DNA of 39,894 nucleotides. Source: a bacterium Ga0077546 (GTDB lineage: Bacteria > Cyanobacteriota > Vampirovibrionia > Obscuribacterales > Obscuribacteraceae). Both the position numbers and the translations under genes were made by a program. Position 1 is the stretch's first letter, and each line of letters starts with the position of its first letter. Shown here piece by piece: positions 14,809 to 23,571 of this stretch. The DNA is taken from the NCBI GenBank assembly GCA_001464165.1, contig LNEX01000202.1:1-39894 (forward strand), written 5' to 3'. The notes beneath the pieces were generated by a model, which had not been told where the DNA came from, did no database searches, and saw only the letters and a list, made by a program, of their open reading frames with translations.

Positions 14809-15816
14809 CTACTTGAGGAGGTCGCGGGCAATGAGCATGCGTTGAATTTGATTGGTGCCTTCGTAAATTTGACCTGCCTTAGCGTCTCTAAAAATGCGTT
14901 CAATCAATAGCTCTGGTTTCATGCCATCCATTCCGAGAATGCTCATCACTTCGGTTGAAACCCTCATTGCTACGTCACTGGCCATAGTCTTAGCCATGGC
15001 TGCAACGGTGACGCTTTGCTCGTTGGCATCAATCAAGCGAGCCGCTTGGAAGGTAAGCACTCGTGCCGCTTCAATTTGTACTGCTAGGTCACCAAGTTTT
15101 CCGGCCATGCCATTGGCATCGGCAGTAATGGCACCGTCTCGATAATGTTTCTGCAGAGTTACAAGACAAGCATCGAGTGCCCCTTGCGCCCATCCAATAG
15201 ATTGAGCGGCGATAGTAACCCTTCCTTTCGCTAAGCTAGAAAGTGCAACCTTGCGGCCTTCGCCGTGTTGTCCTAGCAAATTAGCTTTGGGCACTAGGCA
15301 GTCGTTAAAGACGATTTCGCAAGTAGAGTAGCCGCGCATGCCGAGCATATCGAATTTTTGACCGATGGCAAAACCTTCGAAATTGCGTTCAACGATGAAG
15401 GCTGTGATTTGGCCTGGCCGTTTAGCTTTGCCAGTCTCGGCTGGCTTATCGCTCTGTTCTGTGTTATCGAGAAGACGAGCCATAACAATGTAGTAGTCAG
15501 CCGAGGCACCAGATGTGATGAATGTTTTGGTGCCGTTTAGTAGATAGTCGCCATTGCTATTGATTTTTGCTGTAGTTTCAATGGCGGCAGTGTCAGAGCC
15601 GGCATTAGGCTCTGTTAAGCCAAAGGCGGCAAGCATTTGGCCTGACGAAGAAGGCACTAGATATTTCTTCTTTTGCTCATCATTGCCAAAGCGATAAATT
15701 GGCTCTTGGCTGAGCACGTGAACTCCTAGCGAGCTCATAATTGGCACGCAGCGCCTGCCGAATTCTTCATTAACTAGACTGAAGTGCTTGGGAACGGCAA
15801 GCCACCCAAACCCCAT
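14809..15816 (-). CDS. Acyl-CoA dehydrogenase, C-terminal part (disrupted gene)
   Basis: The frame (335 residues) covers the middle and C-terminal domains of an FAD-linked acyl-CoA dehydrogenase, which oxidises acyl-CoA to 2-enoyl-CoA. Markers are IYRFGNDEQKKKYL, FGLTEPNAGSD (FAD-binding), LNGTKTFITSGASADYYIV, and the C-terminal QIYEGTNQIQR, whose Glu is the usual catalytic base. The apparent start ATG at 15816 has no ribosome binding site and lies within the other frame. The N-terminal helical domain is encoded by 15774-16010 in another frame. The normally conserved EEYGG segment between the two parts is absent from every frame, so bases are missing, not only shifted. Confidence 0.88.
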   Translation of the reverse strand: MGFGWLAVPKHFSLVNEEFGRRCVPIMSSLGVHVLSQEPIYRFGNDEQKKKYLVPSSSGQMLAAFGLTEPNAGSDTAAIETTAKINSNGDYLLNGTKTFITSGASADYYIVMARLLDNTEQSDKPAETGKAKRPGQITAFIVERNFEGFAIGQKFDMLGMRGYSTCEIVFNDCLVPKANLLGQHGEGRKVALSSLAKGRVTIAAQSIGWAQGALDACLVTLQKHYRDGAITADANGMAGKLGDLAVQIEAARVLTFQAARLIDANEQSVTVAAMAKTMASDVAMRVSTEVMSILGMDGMKPELLIERIFRDAKAGQIYEGTNQIQRMLIARDLLK

Positions 15817-16010
15817 TCCGGTTGGCAGGCCTTTTCGAAGAGATCGCGCCTGAAAACATTTTCTTTGTCTGAGGCAATGACTTCTTCCAAGCTAATTGAA
15901 CTGGCGAACGTTTTGGCTTTGTCTAGCCAAGCCAACTGTTCTTTGCTGAACTTGCCCTCTAAAGCGCAAGTGGAGCTTGGTGATATCTGTGTTTGGACCA
16001 TATCAATCAT
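15774..16010 (-). CDS. Acyl-CoA dehydrogenase, N-terminal fragment (disrupted gene)
   Basis: This 78-residue frame carries the real start of the dehydrogenase. It begins MIDMVQTQI and continues FSKEQLAWLDKAKTFA and FRRDLFEKACQPEWGLGGLPFP, the usual first helices of the family, then ends after PSTSV. The following frame resumes with HFSLVNEEFGRR. A frameshift plus loss of about eleven codons (the EEYGG region) near 15780-15795 explains both. The start ATG at 16010 has AGGTAG just upstream. It is the first gene of the minus-strand operon reaching PAP2. Confidence 0.8.
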   Translation of the reverse strand: MIDMVQTQISPSSTCALEGKFSKEQLAWLDKAKTFASSISLEEVIASDKENVFRRDLFEKACQPEWGLGGLPFPSTSV

Positions 16011-16304
16011 CTACCTAGAAATACATATACAAATATAGCAAGTAATAGTCCCTTTTCCGGCCATAAGCTCTAACAAATGCTTGTTGAAGAGAGTTCTTTG
16101 GCAACTTAGAAGTCGATTGTCTGCTGTGGCTGGGCTGATGCGCCTTGGTAGAAGATATGATGGACTGTAAGATGGTATACAATTAATCTCGCTCAGCCAG
16201 TTTTGTCAAAAGATTGACTAGTTGCTCTTGGTAACTGCTGCAACCTTTACAAGATTTGCTTTTGATGCACGAAAGTAGTTCCTGAAGCAGAAATTTAGCA
16301 GGGT
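16011..16304. other. Intergenic region between divergent operons
   Basis: This roughly 290-base spacer must hold the promoters for the acyl-CoA dehydrogenase operon (minus) and the S66 peptidase operon (plus). It contains no credible ORF. The best signals are a TATATG/ATATAC-rich stretch at 16020-16040 for the minus strand and AGCAGGGT five bases before the S66 start on the plus strand. No hairpin or repeat stands out. Confidence 0.35.
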
Positions 16305-17321
16305 ATGAAAGCTCAAGAAGTGGCACAGATTCAGAAACCGAGCGTTCTTAAAAAGGGCGATACGGTTGGTATCGTCGCGCCCTCTTCGCCGCAGTTTGAA
16401 CCGGGCAATCTCAAATTTGCTACTGATTGGCTTACTAAAATGGGCCTGCATTTTAAAATTGGCGCCAATAGCACTAAGTCTTACAGCAGTTATGCCGGAA
16501 GCGATAGCGCTCGGGCTGAAGATTTGCACGCTCTATGGAGCGACGACGACATTAGTGCTGTGCTTCCAATGCGCGGAGGAGCTGGTGCTTCGCGCATTTT
16601 GCCAAAACTCGATTTTTCGTTATTTGAGAAGACGCCAAAAATTCTGGTGGGATTCAGTGATATCACGGCTCTACTAATTGCAATTAATCAGAAATCTAAT
16701 TTGGTTACATTTCACGGCCCTACTGTCGGTTTAATGTTTGAGACGGCCTACACCCATAGCTATTATCAAAAAGCAATTATGAGCACATCGGCAATTGGTC
16801 TAGTTGCTGACCCCCCTAGTGAAGTTTGGGGTTCAGAATATCCACCTACGCGCATGGTTATCGCTGAAGGAAAGGGGCGTGGTCGACTGACTGGTGGTTG
16901 CCTGACTTTAATACGTGGCCTGATGGGTACACCCTACGAAATTGATTGTGCTGATCGGATTGTCTTTCTTGAAGATGTTGATGAAGAGCCGCACAATATT
17001 GATCGGATTTTGACCCAGATGATTCTAGCCGGTAAGTTTGATCGCGCCAGCGGTATCATCATTGGTGACTGTAGCGGTTGCCGACCCGGTGGTAGCAAAC
17101 GCAACATCTTGTCGCTCAATTCTTCCCTTGAAACAATTTTGCGTGAACATTTTGGTCACTTGGGCATTCCTGTAATATTTGGTCTAAAACTTGGTCATAC
17201 TCCGGATAAAGTGACTTTGCCTTTGGGTGTAATGGCCAGCCTCAATGTCACTAATAATAGTGTCAGATTTAAGATTGAGGAGGCGGCCTGCGTTGATAAA
17301 GCCCACAGCGTTAAAAAGTAA
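16305..17321 (+). CDS. S66 family LD-carboxypeptidase (muropeptide recycling)
   Basis: The protein (338 residues) is an S66 peptidase. LD-carboxypeptidase of this family removes the terminal D-Ala from murein tetrapeptides in the cytoplasm. The catalytic triad is visible: Ser118 in VGFSDITAL, Glu223 in IVFLEDVDEE, and His298 in KLGHTPDKVTLPLG. The GDTVGIVAPSSP N-terminus is typical. There is no signal peptide, which fits a cytoplasmic role. The start has AGCAGGGT five bases upstream. It is the first of four genes in a tight operon with a degenerate paralogue and two kinases. Microcin-C immunity (MccF) is an alternative for the family, but no such cluster is here. Confidence 0.9.
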   Translation: MKAQEVAQIQKPSVLKKGDTVGIVAPSSPQFEPGNLKFATDWLTKMGLHFKIGANSTKSYSSYAGSDSARAEDLHALWSDDDISAVLPMRGGAGASRILPKLDFSLFEKTPKILVGFSDITALLIAINQKSNLVTFHGPTVGLMFETAYTHSYYQKAIMSTSAIGLVADPPSEVWGSEYPPTRMVIAEGKGRGRLTGGCLTLIRGLMGTPYEIDCADRIVFLEDVDEEPHNIDRILTQMILAGKFDRASGIIIGDCSGCRPGGSKRNILSLNSSLETILREHFGHLGIPVIFGLKLGHTPDKVTLPLGVMASLNVTNNSVRFKIEEAACVDKAHSVKK

Positions 17322-18228
17322 AGACCGAGTAGCGCTTCTTGCTCCCGCTAGTCGCCCAGCCAAACCTTCAGCATTGAAACGAGCTGAGAAGATTATTGAC
17401 GAGATGGGCTTTACGCCAGTGATTGGTGCCCATGCTCTAGATACCTACGGAGCAATGGCCGGTGATGATCGCTCTCGGCTACATGATCTGGTTTGGGCCT
17501 TAGAAGATGATTCAGTTGCTGCCATCTGGTGTCTCAATGGTGGCTATGGTTCTCTGCGGTTGCTCCGCGATATTCCTTACCAGACTTTTGCTAATAAGCC
17601 AAAAATAGTTATAGGCAGCGACGATAACAGTCACTTGCTCTTTGCCTTGAATCAAAAATCTCAAGTAGTGACTTTTCACGGTAGCAATCTAGATCGCATA
17701 GATAGCAAAGAGTCTTTTGATCGTTACAAGAAATTGTTAAGTAGCCATGACCACTATCCTGCTATGCATGTGAAAGATCGATTTCTCTCTGACTTCTGCT
17801 ACGCACCTGTTCACGCTGTTGGCAAGGGGCGCATGGTCGCTGGCAACCTAACGGCCCTGGTTTCATTGTTTGGCACAGACTTCGAGCCAGATTTGAGTGG
17901 GGCTGTCTTGCTATTAGAAGACAGAGCTGAACGTAACGACATTTTAGACCGCTGGTTTACTACACTTTATATCTCTAACAAACTTTCTACTGTTGCCGCT
18001 TTAGGCCTTGGCCAATTCGAAGATTGCAGTACCAAAGGCTCATTTAACATGCTCTCTTTTGAAGAGTTAGTATCTGATCGCGTCAGCGAAATGAAACTAG
18101 CTACTTGTTTTAACCTGCCCTTTGGCCAGGCTTGCGAAAATGCATTGGTGCCTCTTGGTCTGCAAGTTTCATTCGATACAGCAAAAGGGCATCTCACTTA
18201 TTTAGAGTCGGCTTTAGTCAGGGATTAG
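17293..18228 (+). CDS. Degenerate S66 peptidase paralogue (pseudo-peptidase)
   Basis: The protein aligns with its upstream neighbour throughout (KSKDRVALLAPASRPAKPSAL, LNGGYGSLRLL, LLEDRAERNDILDRW, ALVPLGLQV). A gapless comparison of KILVGFSDITALLIAINQKS with KIVIGSDDNSHLLFALNQKS puts Asp110 at the nucleophile Ser, and FGQACENALVPLG puts Gln at the catalytic His; only Glu is kept. It is thus probably inactive in the S66 manner, perhaps a partner or sensor. The start is TTG 17293, with GAGGAGG nine bases before it, so the genes overlap by 29 bases. An upstream ATG at 17245 would need a longer overlap and is disfavoured. Length is 311 residues. Confidence 0.85.
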   Translation: MIKPTALKSKDRVALLAPASRPAKPSALKRAEKIIDEMGFTPVIGAHALDTYGAMAGDDRSRLHDLVWALEDDSVAAIWCLNGGYGSLRLLRDIPYQTFANKPKIVIGSDDNSHLLFALNQKSQVVTFHGSNLDRIDSKESFDRYKKLLSSHDHYPAMHVKDRFLSDFCYAPVHAVGKGRMVAGNLTALVSLFGTDFEPDLSGAVLLLEDRAERNDILDRWFTTLYISNKLSTVAALGLGQFEDCSTKGSFNMLSFEELVSDRVSEMKLATCFNLPFGQACENALVPLGLQVSFDTAKGHLTYLESALVRD

Positions 18229-18232
18229 CACT

Positions 18233-19741
18233 GTGGATTACCCCTTGGTTAATGGCAGTTCTAGTGAAGGTGCTGTTTCTATTACTTATTCATTGGTCAG
18301 TGATAGCACCAAGAAAGTCATTTTGACAGTGAATTGTATTATGACCTTAATGGCACTGTTCACCCTTGGATCAATCCTTTTTCGTCATCCAACGCACTCC
18401 TATCCAGGGTATGCACTTGCCTTCACGTTTATGCCAATCTTGTTGTTGTTTTGTATTCAATGGTTTGTCTGCCGGCGCAAAGAAGGGACGGTGCACTTAA
18501 GTGCTCAAGGATTAGAATTCATAGGTATTAGCCCTCTAACATTACTAAAGAGAAGTAAGCGCAATTGGTCCGATGTTCATTCTATTCAAATAACCTATCC
18601 ACAAAGCATGGGTAAAAACTCGTTCCCGCATTTCAAGGGACAACCCCTAAATTTTTGGAGTTCACTTCGTTTTAATAACTACGGCCCAAATGTTACTTTT
18701 GATTTTAAGTCTGGCGGTTCCGCTACCGTCGAACTGCCTTACCTGACTAAGCCTCAGGCAGAGGAGTTTTTGGGCGCAATTGAGAAATTTGGGGAGCCAT
18801 CGCGATTTTCTAGTGACTTTGTCAAAATGCAAAGGGCAGTTGTCTTAGAGCGCCTTGACTCGCAATCATTTACGCAATTATGGTCAGAAAGTCTCAGTCC
18901 AAGGTATTGTGCTACTACCTATGTGCCTCTGCCGACGAACCAAGAGCTGCAGAACGGGCGCTACACAGTATTAATGGAGCTAGCTGCTGGTGGAATGTCG
19001 GCGGTCTACCTGGCCAAGGGAGATGGAGTCAAAGTGATTCTAAAAGAATCAGTTTTGCCATCAGATATAAGTGAAAGTCAGCGGGAGAAAGCGCGAGAAC
19101 TTTTCGAGCGTGAGGCGAAACTTTTGCTCAAGCTTAGCCATCCACAGATAGCAAAAGTATTAGATCGCTTTGTCGAAGCAACTAGAGATTACTTAGTGAT
19201 TGAGTATGTGCCCGGTCTCACACTAGGACAACTTGTCAAAGCCAAGGGACGACAAAAAGAAAAGGATGTTCTTAAGTGGTGTCGTCAACTAGCTGAAATA
19301 CTCTCATATTTGCACGGGCAAGAACCACCGCTTTTGCATCGCGACTTGACACCCGACAACATTATTCTAAAGACTGACGGCTCTGTGTTTCTAATTGACT
19401 TTGGCGCTGCTAATGAGTTTGTTGGCCAGGCAACTGGAACCATGATTGGTAAGCAGTGCTACATTGCCCCGGAGCAGTTGAGAGGTAAAGCTAGTCAAGC
19501 CAGCGATCTCTATGCTCTCGGTGGAACTTTAAACTATCTTTTGACGGGCGACGATCCAGAGCCGTTAAGCGTTTCAAGGCCGAAGGAGAAGTACTCGCAA
19601 ATTAGCCAGGGTTGCAGCGACTTAGTTTCAACCTTGACAGCCTATGAATATAGCGAGAGGCCCTCTTCAGCAGCTGAAGTCTTGACTCTCATAGACAGGC
19701 TTGATACTGATGGTGGTATCGCCAAATCAGGGAAGAAGTAA
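18233..19741 (+). CDS. Membrane-anchored Ser/Thr protein kinase (GTG start)
   Basis: The protein (502 residues) begins with GTG four bases after the previous stop, indicating coupling. Two TM helices lie at about 29-50 and 57-79. Residues about 85-200 form a PH-like module (VHLSAQGLEFIGISPL...), followed by SFTQLWSESL. The kinase domain is about 240-500: glycine loop AAGGMSAVYLA, ATP Lys271 in VILKES, HRDLTPDN at 369-376 (Thr replaces the usual Lys), and DFG at 389-391. With Asp371 and DFG intact it is probably active. The Thr variant is seen in other bacterial kinases. Its partner gene has the same layout. The predicted role is phospho-signalling at the membrane, tied to the S66 pair by operon position only. 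Confidence 0.88.
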   Translation: MDYPLVNGSSSEGAVSITYSLVSDSTKKVILTVNCIMTLMALFTLGSILFRHPTHSYPGYALAFTFMPILLLFCIQWFVCRRKEGTVHLSAQGLEFIGISPLTLLKRSKRNWSDVHSIQITYPQSMGKNSFPHFKGQPLNFWSSLRFNNYGPNVTFDFKSGGSATVELPYLTKPQAEEFLGAIEKFGEPSRFSSDFVKMQRAVVLERLDSQSFTQLWSESLSPRYCATTYVPLPTNQELQNGRYTVLMELAAGGMSAVYLAKGDGVKVILKESVLPSDISESQREKARELFEREAKLLLKLSHPQIAKVLDRFVEATRDYLVIEYVPGLTLGQLVKAKGRQKEKDVLKWCRQLAEILSYLHGQEPPLLHRDLTPDNIILKTDGSVFLIDFGAANEFVGQATGTMIGKQCYIAPEQLRGKASQASDLYALGGTLNYLLTGDDPEPLSVSRPKEKYSQISQGCSDLVSTLTAYEYSERPSSAAEVLTLIDRLDTDGGIAKSGKK

Positions 19742-21312
19742 TGGCTAAACCTCCGCAGATAAAAGCTCTGCCAGAACTACCACCAGGTCCTGACGAGGTA
19801 TACATACCTTACAGCGCTTGGCGCGCCCAGGGGCGGTTTCGTCATGCACTTCTGCAGGAGAAATATACTGCTAGAAGGATCGCTCAGATTGCTGCCATTG
19901 TAATTGCTAGTTATGCAGCCGTGGTTGCGGTGATTCGTATGGTGCCAAACTACTTCTTTGGAATTCCCTCTGGCATTTGTCTGGAGCTTTGTGTCTATGG
20001 TCTCTTGTTTATCATTTCTTATCCTCTATTAACTTCACCGACTAATGTTCAGATCGGTAAAGAAGGCATAAGAATTCACTGGTTGTCGTTTCTTGGCCTG
20101 CTATCCAGCCCTTGGATTAAGCTTGAGTATATAGATTTTGTCAACGTGTCTTCATTTCGGCGGGGCTACTACAAGTCTCGCGCCATTGATATTCACATTA
20201 ACAAAGACAATGTACCTTTGAATATAAGACGGGTACTGCGTCTGATTGCTCCGTCATTATGGTGTGTGAGCTTAGGCTTTAAGCCGACACTAAAGTTGCG
20301 TTTTGATATTGCGGCGATTAGCCATGATGCTGATGTGCAAGTGCTACTGCGGACTTTTAAGAATTTGCTTCCGGCTGAAAAACTGGGTGCCGGATTGCTT
20401 GAGCTTGGGGATAATGGAGGAAGTTCATTTACGAAGCTCTGGTTAGATAGTTTGGACGGCGGTGAACGTAGCAATAGTAGTTTGAGCCTGCCACAGGGCG
20501 CACTAGAGACAGGCGAAGTTCTCCAAGATGGCCAGTTTGAGATTGTGCGACGTTTAGCGGCCGGGGGCCAAGCGATTACCTATTTGGCGTTGGCGCACAA
20601 AGTCAATGAAGAATCTGGTCAAGTTGTTCTCAAAGAATTTGTCTTGCCAGTGCGCGGTGGCATCGAGATTCGCAAGCGTGCCCTAGAAAATGTTGAGCAT
20701 GAAGCAAGGCTTCTGCAAAAGCTGAACAATGAGCGCATAGTCAAGTTTCTCGATTGCTTTGTTGATAATCAAAAAGCCTATTTAGTCCTCGAGTATATTG
20801 ACGGTAAGTCATTGCGCAAGCTCGTGCAAGATGAAGGCCCACTTAGTGAGGCTGAAGTGGTTCGTCTCGGTATCGAGATGTGCAGCGTGCTTGAGTATCT
20901 CCATACATTAGAGCCAGCCATAATTCACCGCGACTTTACCCCCGAAAATCTACTGCTGCGATCGACTGGTTCGTTGGCCCTAATCGATTTCAATGTGGCT
21001 GAACAGCTTGAATCGCAAGAGACTAAAACAATGGTCGGGAAGCATTGCTATGTTTCTCCGGAGCAGTTTCGAGGTAAAGCTACTACTCAGAGCGATCTTT
21101 ATGCCTGTGGTTGCACCCTTTATTGGCTCTTAACAGCAAAAGATCCTGAGCCAATATCGATGTCTCAACCTTGCAGCGAACGGCCAGGCATGACCGTCGA
21201 GCTAAATACCATAGTTGCTCGTGCCACTGCAATAGATGTTAGTAGAAGATTCGAAAGTGCGAAAGCAATGAAGTCTGAGCTAGAAGCGATGGGAGCCACT
21301 AGAAAAATTTAG
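19741..21312 (+). CDS. Membrane-anchored Ser/Thr kinase with DFN in place of DFG
   Basis: The protein (523 residues) starts in TAATG, overlapping the previous stop by one base, so translation is coupled. Two TM regions are at about 48-66 and 78-97. A PH-like segment (about 100-205) precedes SFTKLWLDSL, a motif shared with the upstream kinase. The kinase domain (about 262-520) has LAAGGQAITYLA, ATP Lys298 in VVLKEF, HRDFTPEN (396-403), and IDFNVAEQ, where Asn418 replaces Gly of DFG. The metal-binding Asp416 is kept, so activity may persist but be altered. The stop overlaps the stop of the convergent kinase gene by three bases. It most likely arose by tandem duplication with its neighbour. Confidence 0.87.
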   Translation: MAKPPQIKALPELPPGPDEVYIPYSAWRAQGRFRHALLQEKYTARRIAQIAAIVIASYAAVVAVIRMVPNYFFGIPSGICLELCVYGLLFIISYPLLTSPTNVQIGKEGIRIHWLSFLGLLSSPWIKLEYIDFVNVSSFRRGYYKSRAIDIHINKDNVPLNIRRVLRLIAPSLWCVSLGFKPTLKLRFDIAAISHDADVQVLLRTFKNLLPAEKLGAGLLELGDNGGSSFTKLWLDSLDGGERSNSSLSLPQGALETGEVLQDGQFEIVRRLAAGGQAITYLALAHKVNEESGQVVLKEFVLPVRGGIEIRKRALENVEHEARLLQKLNNERIVKFLDCFVDNQKAYLVLEYIDGKSLRKLVQDEGPLSEAEVVRLGIEMCSVLEYLHTLEPAIIHRDFTPENLLLRSTGSLALIDFNVAEQLESQETKTMVGKHCYVSPEQFRGKATTQSDLYACGCTLYWLLTAKDPEPISMSQPCSERPGMTVELNTIVARATAIDVSRRFESAKAMKSELEAMGATRKI

Positions 21313-22277
21313 GCAGTTCTAAACAACGCAAACAAGTCAGCTTTCAGCTCATAGGCATCGCTGTAGCGATCTTCTGGTTTCTTGGCCAGTGATTTTAGGA
21401 TAATTCGCTCTATTTCAATGGCAGCCGGAGAAGGAATTAGACCCATGGCTGGTGGCACTTCGTGCACATGCTTTGTCATTAGAGCAACTGGATTATTGGC
21501 AGCAAAGACCAACCGGGCCGTTAGCATTTCATACATAACACAGCCTAGCGAATAAATATCAGTGCGATGGTCCACTTCTCTGGCTAGGCATTGCTCTGGG
21601 CTCATATAGCAAGGAGTGCCTACCGCCTCGCCTGTAATTGTTAGAGCCATTGAAGCGTCACTTTGCACATGTTTGGCAATGCCGAAATCTATAATTTTTA
21701 CAAAATCACTCTGGCTATCTTGCTCAATTAGCATTATGTTCTGGGGCTTTATATCACGGTGCATAATTCCTAATTCATGGGCGTGGGCTAATCCGGCTGC
21801 CACTTGAATAAATATCGGCAGGGCTCGGTCTAAGGTCATGGCACCGCTTTGCTCAATAAGTGTTCCCGCGCAAATACCTTCTATATAATCCATGACCATA
21901 AAGGGCCGGCCATCATTAAGTATGCCAAAGTGTTTAACTGCCACTGTATTTGGTGAGGTTAGTCTGCTACTAAGTTCGGCTTCTTTCTTGAAGCGATTGA
22001 CCATTTCAAGGTTGCCTACTAGAGATTGATGCAAGATTTTTATGGCAACAATTTGGTTGTTTTTGTGATCAACAGCCTTGTAAACCTTACCGCTGTTGCC
22101 AGCGCCAACTTCTCCTTGAATTTGGTAACCGGAAACGTTTTCAATTTGACTGCTATTGGTGGTGATGAAGACTAGTTGTGAGCCATCCTCTGGGCAATTG
22201 ACCATATCTCTACTGAATCTGCGGTCGCATATTAGACAAAGTTTTTTGGCATTGTCTGAAGAATCAAGCTTGTTCAC
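21309..22277 (-). CDS. Soluble Ser/Thr protein kinase with N-terminal Cys-rich segment
   Basis: This 322-residue kinase starts with a short zinc-ribbon-like piece (C14-x2-C17 ... C28-PEDG) and then a complete Hanks-type kinase domain from about residue 51: GAGNSGKVYKAV, Lys80 in VAIKIL, HRDIKPQN, DFGIAK, GTPCYMSPEQ. It has no TM helix and no extracellular PASTA domain. Unlike the convergent kinases it has canonical HRDxKPxN and DFG motifs. It is the last gene of the OppD-NnrE/D-TPR-kinase run (29 bases after the TPR gene). The substrate is unknown. The stop overlaps that of the plus-strand kinase, leaving no room for a terminator between them. Confidence 0.93.
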   Translation of the reverse strand: MNKLDSSDNAKKLCLICDRRFSRDMVNCPEDGSQLVFITTNSSQIENVSGYQIQGEVGAGNSGKVYKAVDHKNNQIVAIKILHQSLVGNLEMVNRFKKEAELSSRLTSPNTVAVKHFGILNDGRPFMVMDYIEGICAGTLIEQSGAMTLDRALPIFIQVAAGLAHAHELGIMHRDIKPQNIMLIEQDSQSDFVKIIDFGIAKHVQSDASMALTITGEAVGTPCYMSPEQCLAREVDHRTDIYSLGCVMYEMLTARLVFAANNPVALMTKHVHEVPPAMGLIPSPAAIEIERIILKSLAKKPEDRYSDAYELKADLFALFRTA

Positions 22278-22306
22278 TTTGTCACCTTAGGGTCTAGGCC
22301 TGAATA

Positions 22307-23527
22307 TTATTGACCGATAAAGCCTAGAGCTTCAGCTCTATCTTTGTCTTTTTTTGCTTGGGCTGAAAGCGAGAGCTGTTCGTTGGCATAAGAGCGGTAA
22401 AAATAGGCTTCACCATTGTCTGGATCAAGCTTGATGGCATCGGTGCAGTCAATAATTGCTCGGTGAAACTGAGCCATTTGATTGTGCAGTTCAGCTCTGC
22501 GAAGTAAGGCGCTTGGGTCAAGTGGACTCAATTCAATATTTTTATTGTAGTCTTTCATGGCTTGATCGTAGAGCTTGAGCTCTTCTTCTGCGTCACCCTT
22601 GTAGGCGTAGGCTGCTTGGCACTGGGGGTCCAGGGCGATTGCTGTGTTGCAGTCGGCTATAGCCTTCTTGTATTTGAAAGAAAGGTTATAGGCATATGCT
22701 CTAGCCGTATAGCCGTCCGGGTGTTTTGGAGCAGCCTTAATACCCCTATTGGCGGCTTCAAAGGCTTGATCTAAGTGTCCGCTGTTGAGGTGAGCGTCTG
22801 AAGCAAGTACGAAGGCTTCTAGATTTTTGTCATCTATTTTGAGGATGGCATCGCAGCTCTCTAAACATTCTTTGTAGTTTCCTATTGAACTCTCTGTCTG
22901 AGCTTTCAGGGTGAGGGTTGGTAGATCGTTGCGACCAGCTGCTATTGCTGCTGTTAAGTCAGCTATTGCCTTGAGCTTTTCGTCTACCTGAAGCCAGAGT
23001 TTGGCTCGTTCGAAATAGAGATCGGCTGTCGGCTTAAAATCAATGTCAGCGCTCAGTTTGTCTATGCTTCTCTTAATTTCTTCTGGTTCGCCTTTAGACA
23101 GGTGATTGAATACATAATGATTGAAGGTAAATTCGATCGGTATCGAATTTGGTGCGCCAGATGGCAGAGGGGGGAAGGGCAGTGCTGCTTTTATTGTGGC
23201 AAGCATGGCTTCGTCAAAAGGTTTATTGTCCGAACTGGTCAGAATTTTTAGATCGGTAATGCTACCGTCTTTATTTGCTGTGAATGAAACAGAGCCACTG
23301 TCTCCGCTGCCTGTTTTGGGCAACCAGTGAGCCTTTATTCGATGGTGCAGACGAGCCATGTAAGAGACAAAGCTAACGGCAGAAATTTTACGCGTTTCTT
23401 TCGGCTTTTCTTTTCTTTCGGGGCTTTCTGTCGAGGTCTCTGCTTGATTGCATGAAGTTAAAACAGCTGCACTGCTGAGTATAACTAGAGCGAAAGCTAA
23501 ATTGAGATTATAGTTTTGGGTTGCCAT
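22307..23527 (-). CDS. Lipoprotein with TonB-like C-terminal module and TPR repeats
   Basis: The protein (406 residues) has a lipobox, hydrophobic run then LTSC (Cys at about residue 26), followed by an acidic/basic linker. Residues about 55-150 (MARLHHRIKAHWLP, SVSFTANKDGSITDLKIL, MLATIKAALPFPPLP) match the TonB C-terminal/energy-transducer-like domain. From about 165 to the end there are six or seven TPR units (for example KKAIADCNTAIALDP, AYAYKGDAEEELKLYDQAMKDYN). It probably sits on the outer face of the inner membrane as a scaffold for protein contacts. It lies between NnrE/D (44 bases) and the soluble kinase (29 bases) in one operon. Such a TonB-plus-TPR order is unusual, and the partner is unknown. 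Confidence 0.82.
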   Translation of the reverse strand: MATQNYNLNLAFALVILSSAAVLTSCNQAETSTESPERKEKPKETRKISAVSFVSYMARLHHRIKAHWLPKTGSGDSGSVSFTANKDGSITDLKILTSSDNKPFDEAMLATIKAALPFPPLPSGAPNSIPIEFTFNHYVFNHLSKGEPEEIKRSIDKLSADIDFKPTADLYFERAKLWLQVDEKLKAIADLTAAIAAGRNDLPTLTLKAQTESSIGNYKECLESCDAILKIDDKNLEAFVLASDAHLNSGHLDQAFEAANRGIKAAPKHPDGYTARAYAYNLSFKYKKAIADCNTAIALDPQCQAAYAYKGDAEEELKLYDQAMKDYNKNIELSPLDPSALLRRAELHNQMAQFHRAIIDCTDAIKLDPDNGEAYFYRSYANEQLSLSAQAKKDKDRAEALGFIGQ

Positions 23528-23571
23528 TTAGCGAGTTACTTAACGAATTACTTAACGATCTATTTAAGGAA

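Noticed and set aside
17245..17293. Upstream ATG start for the second S66 gene
   Set aside because: The TTG at 17293 has a strong GAGGAGG at nine bases and matches the family start better; the upstream start needs a 77-base overlap and lacks such a site.
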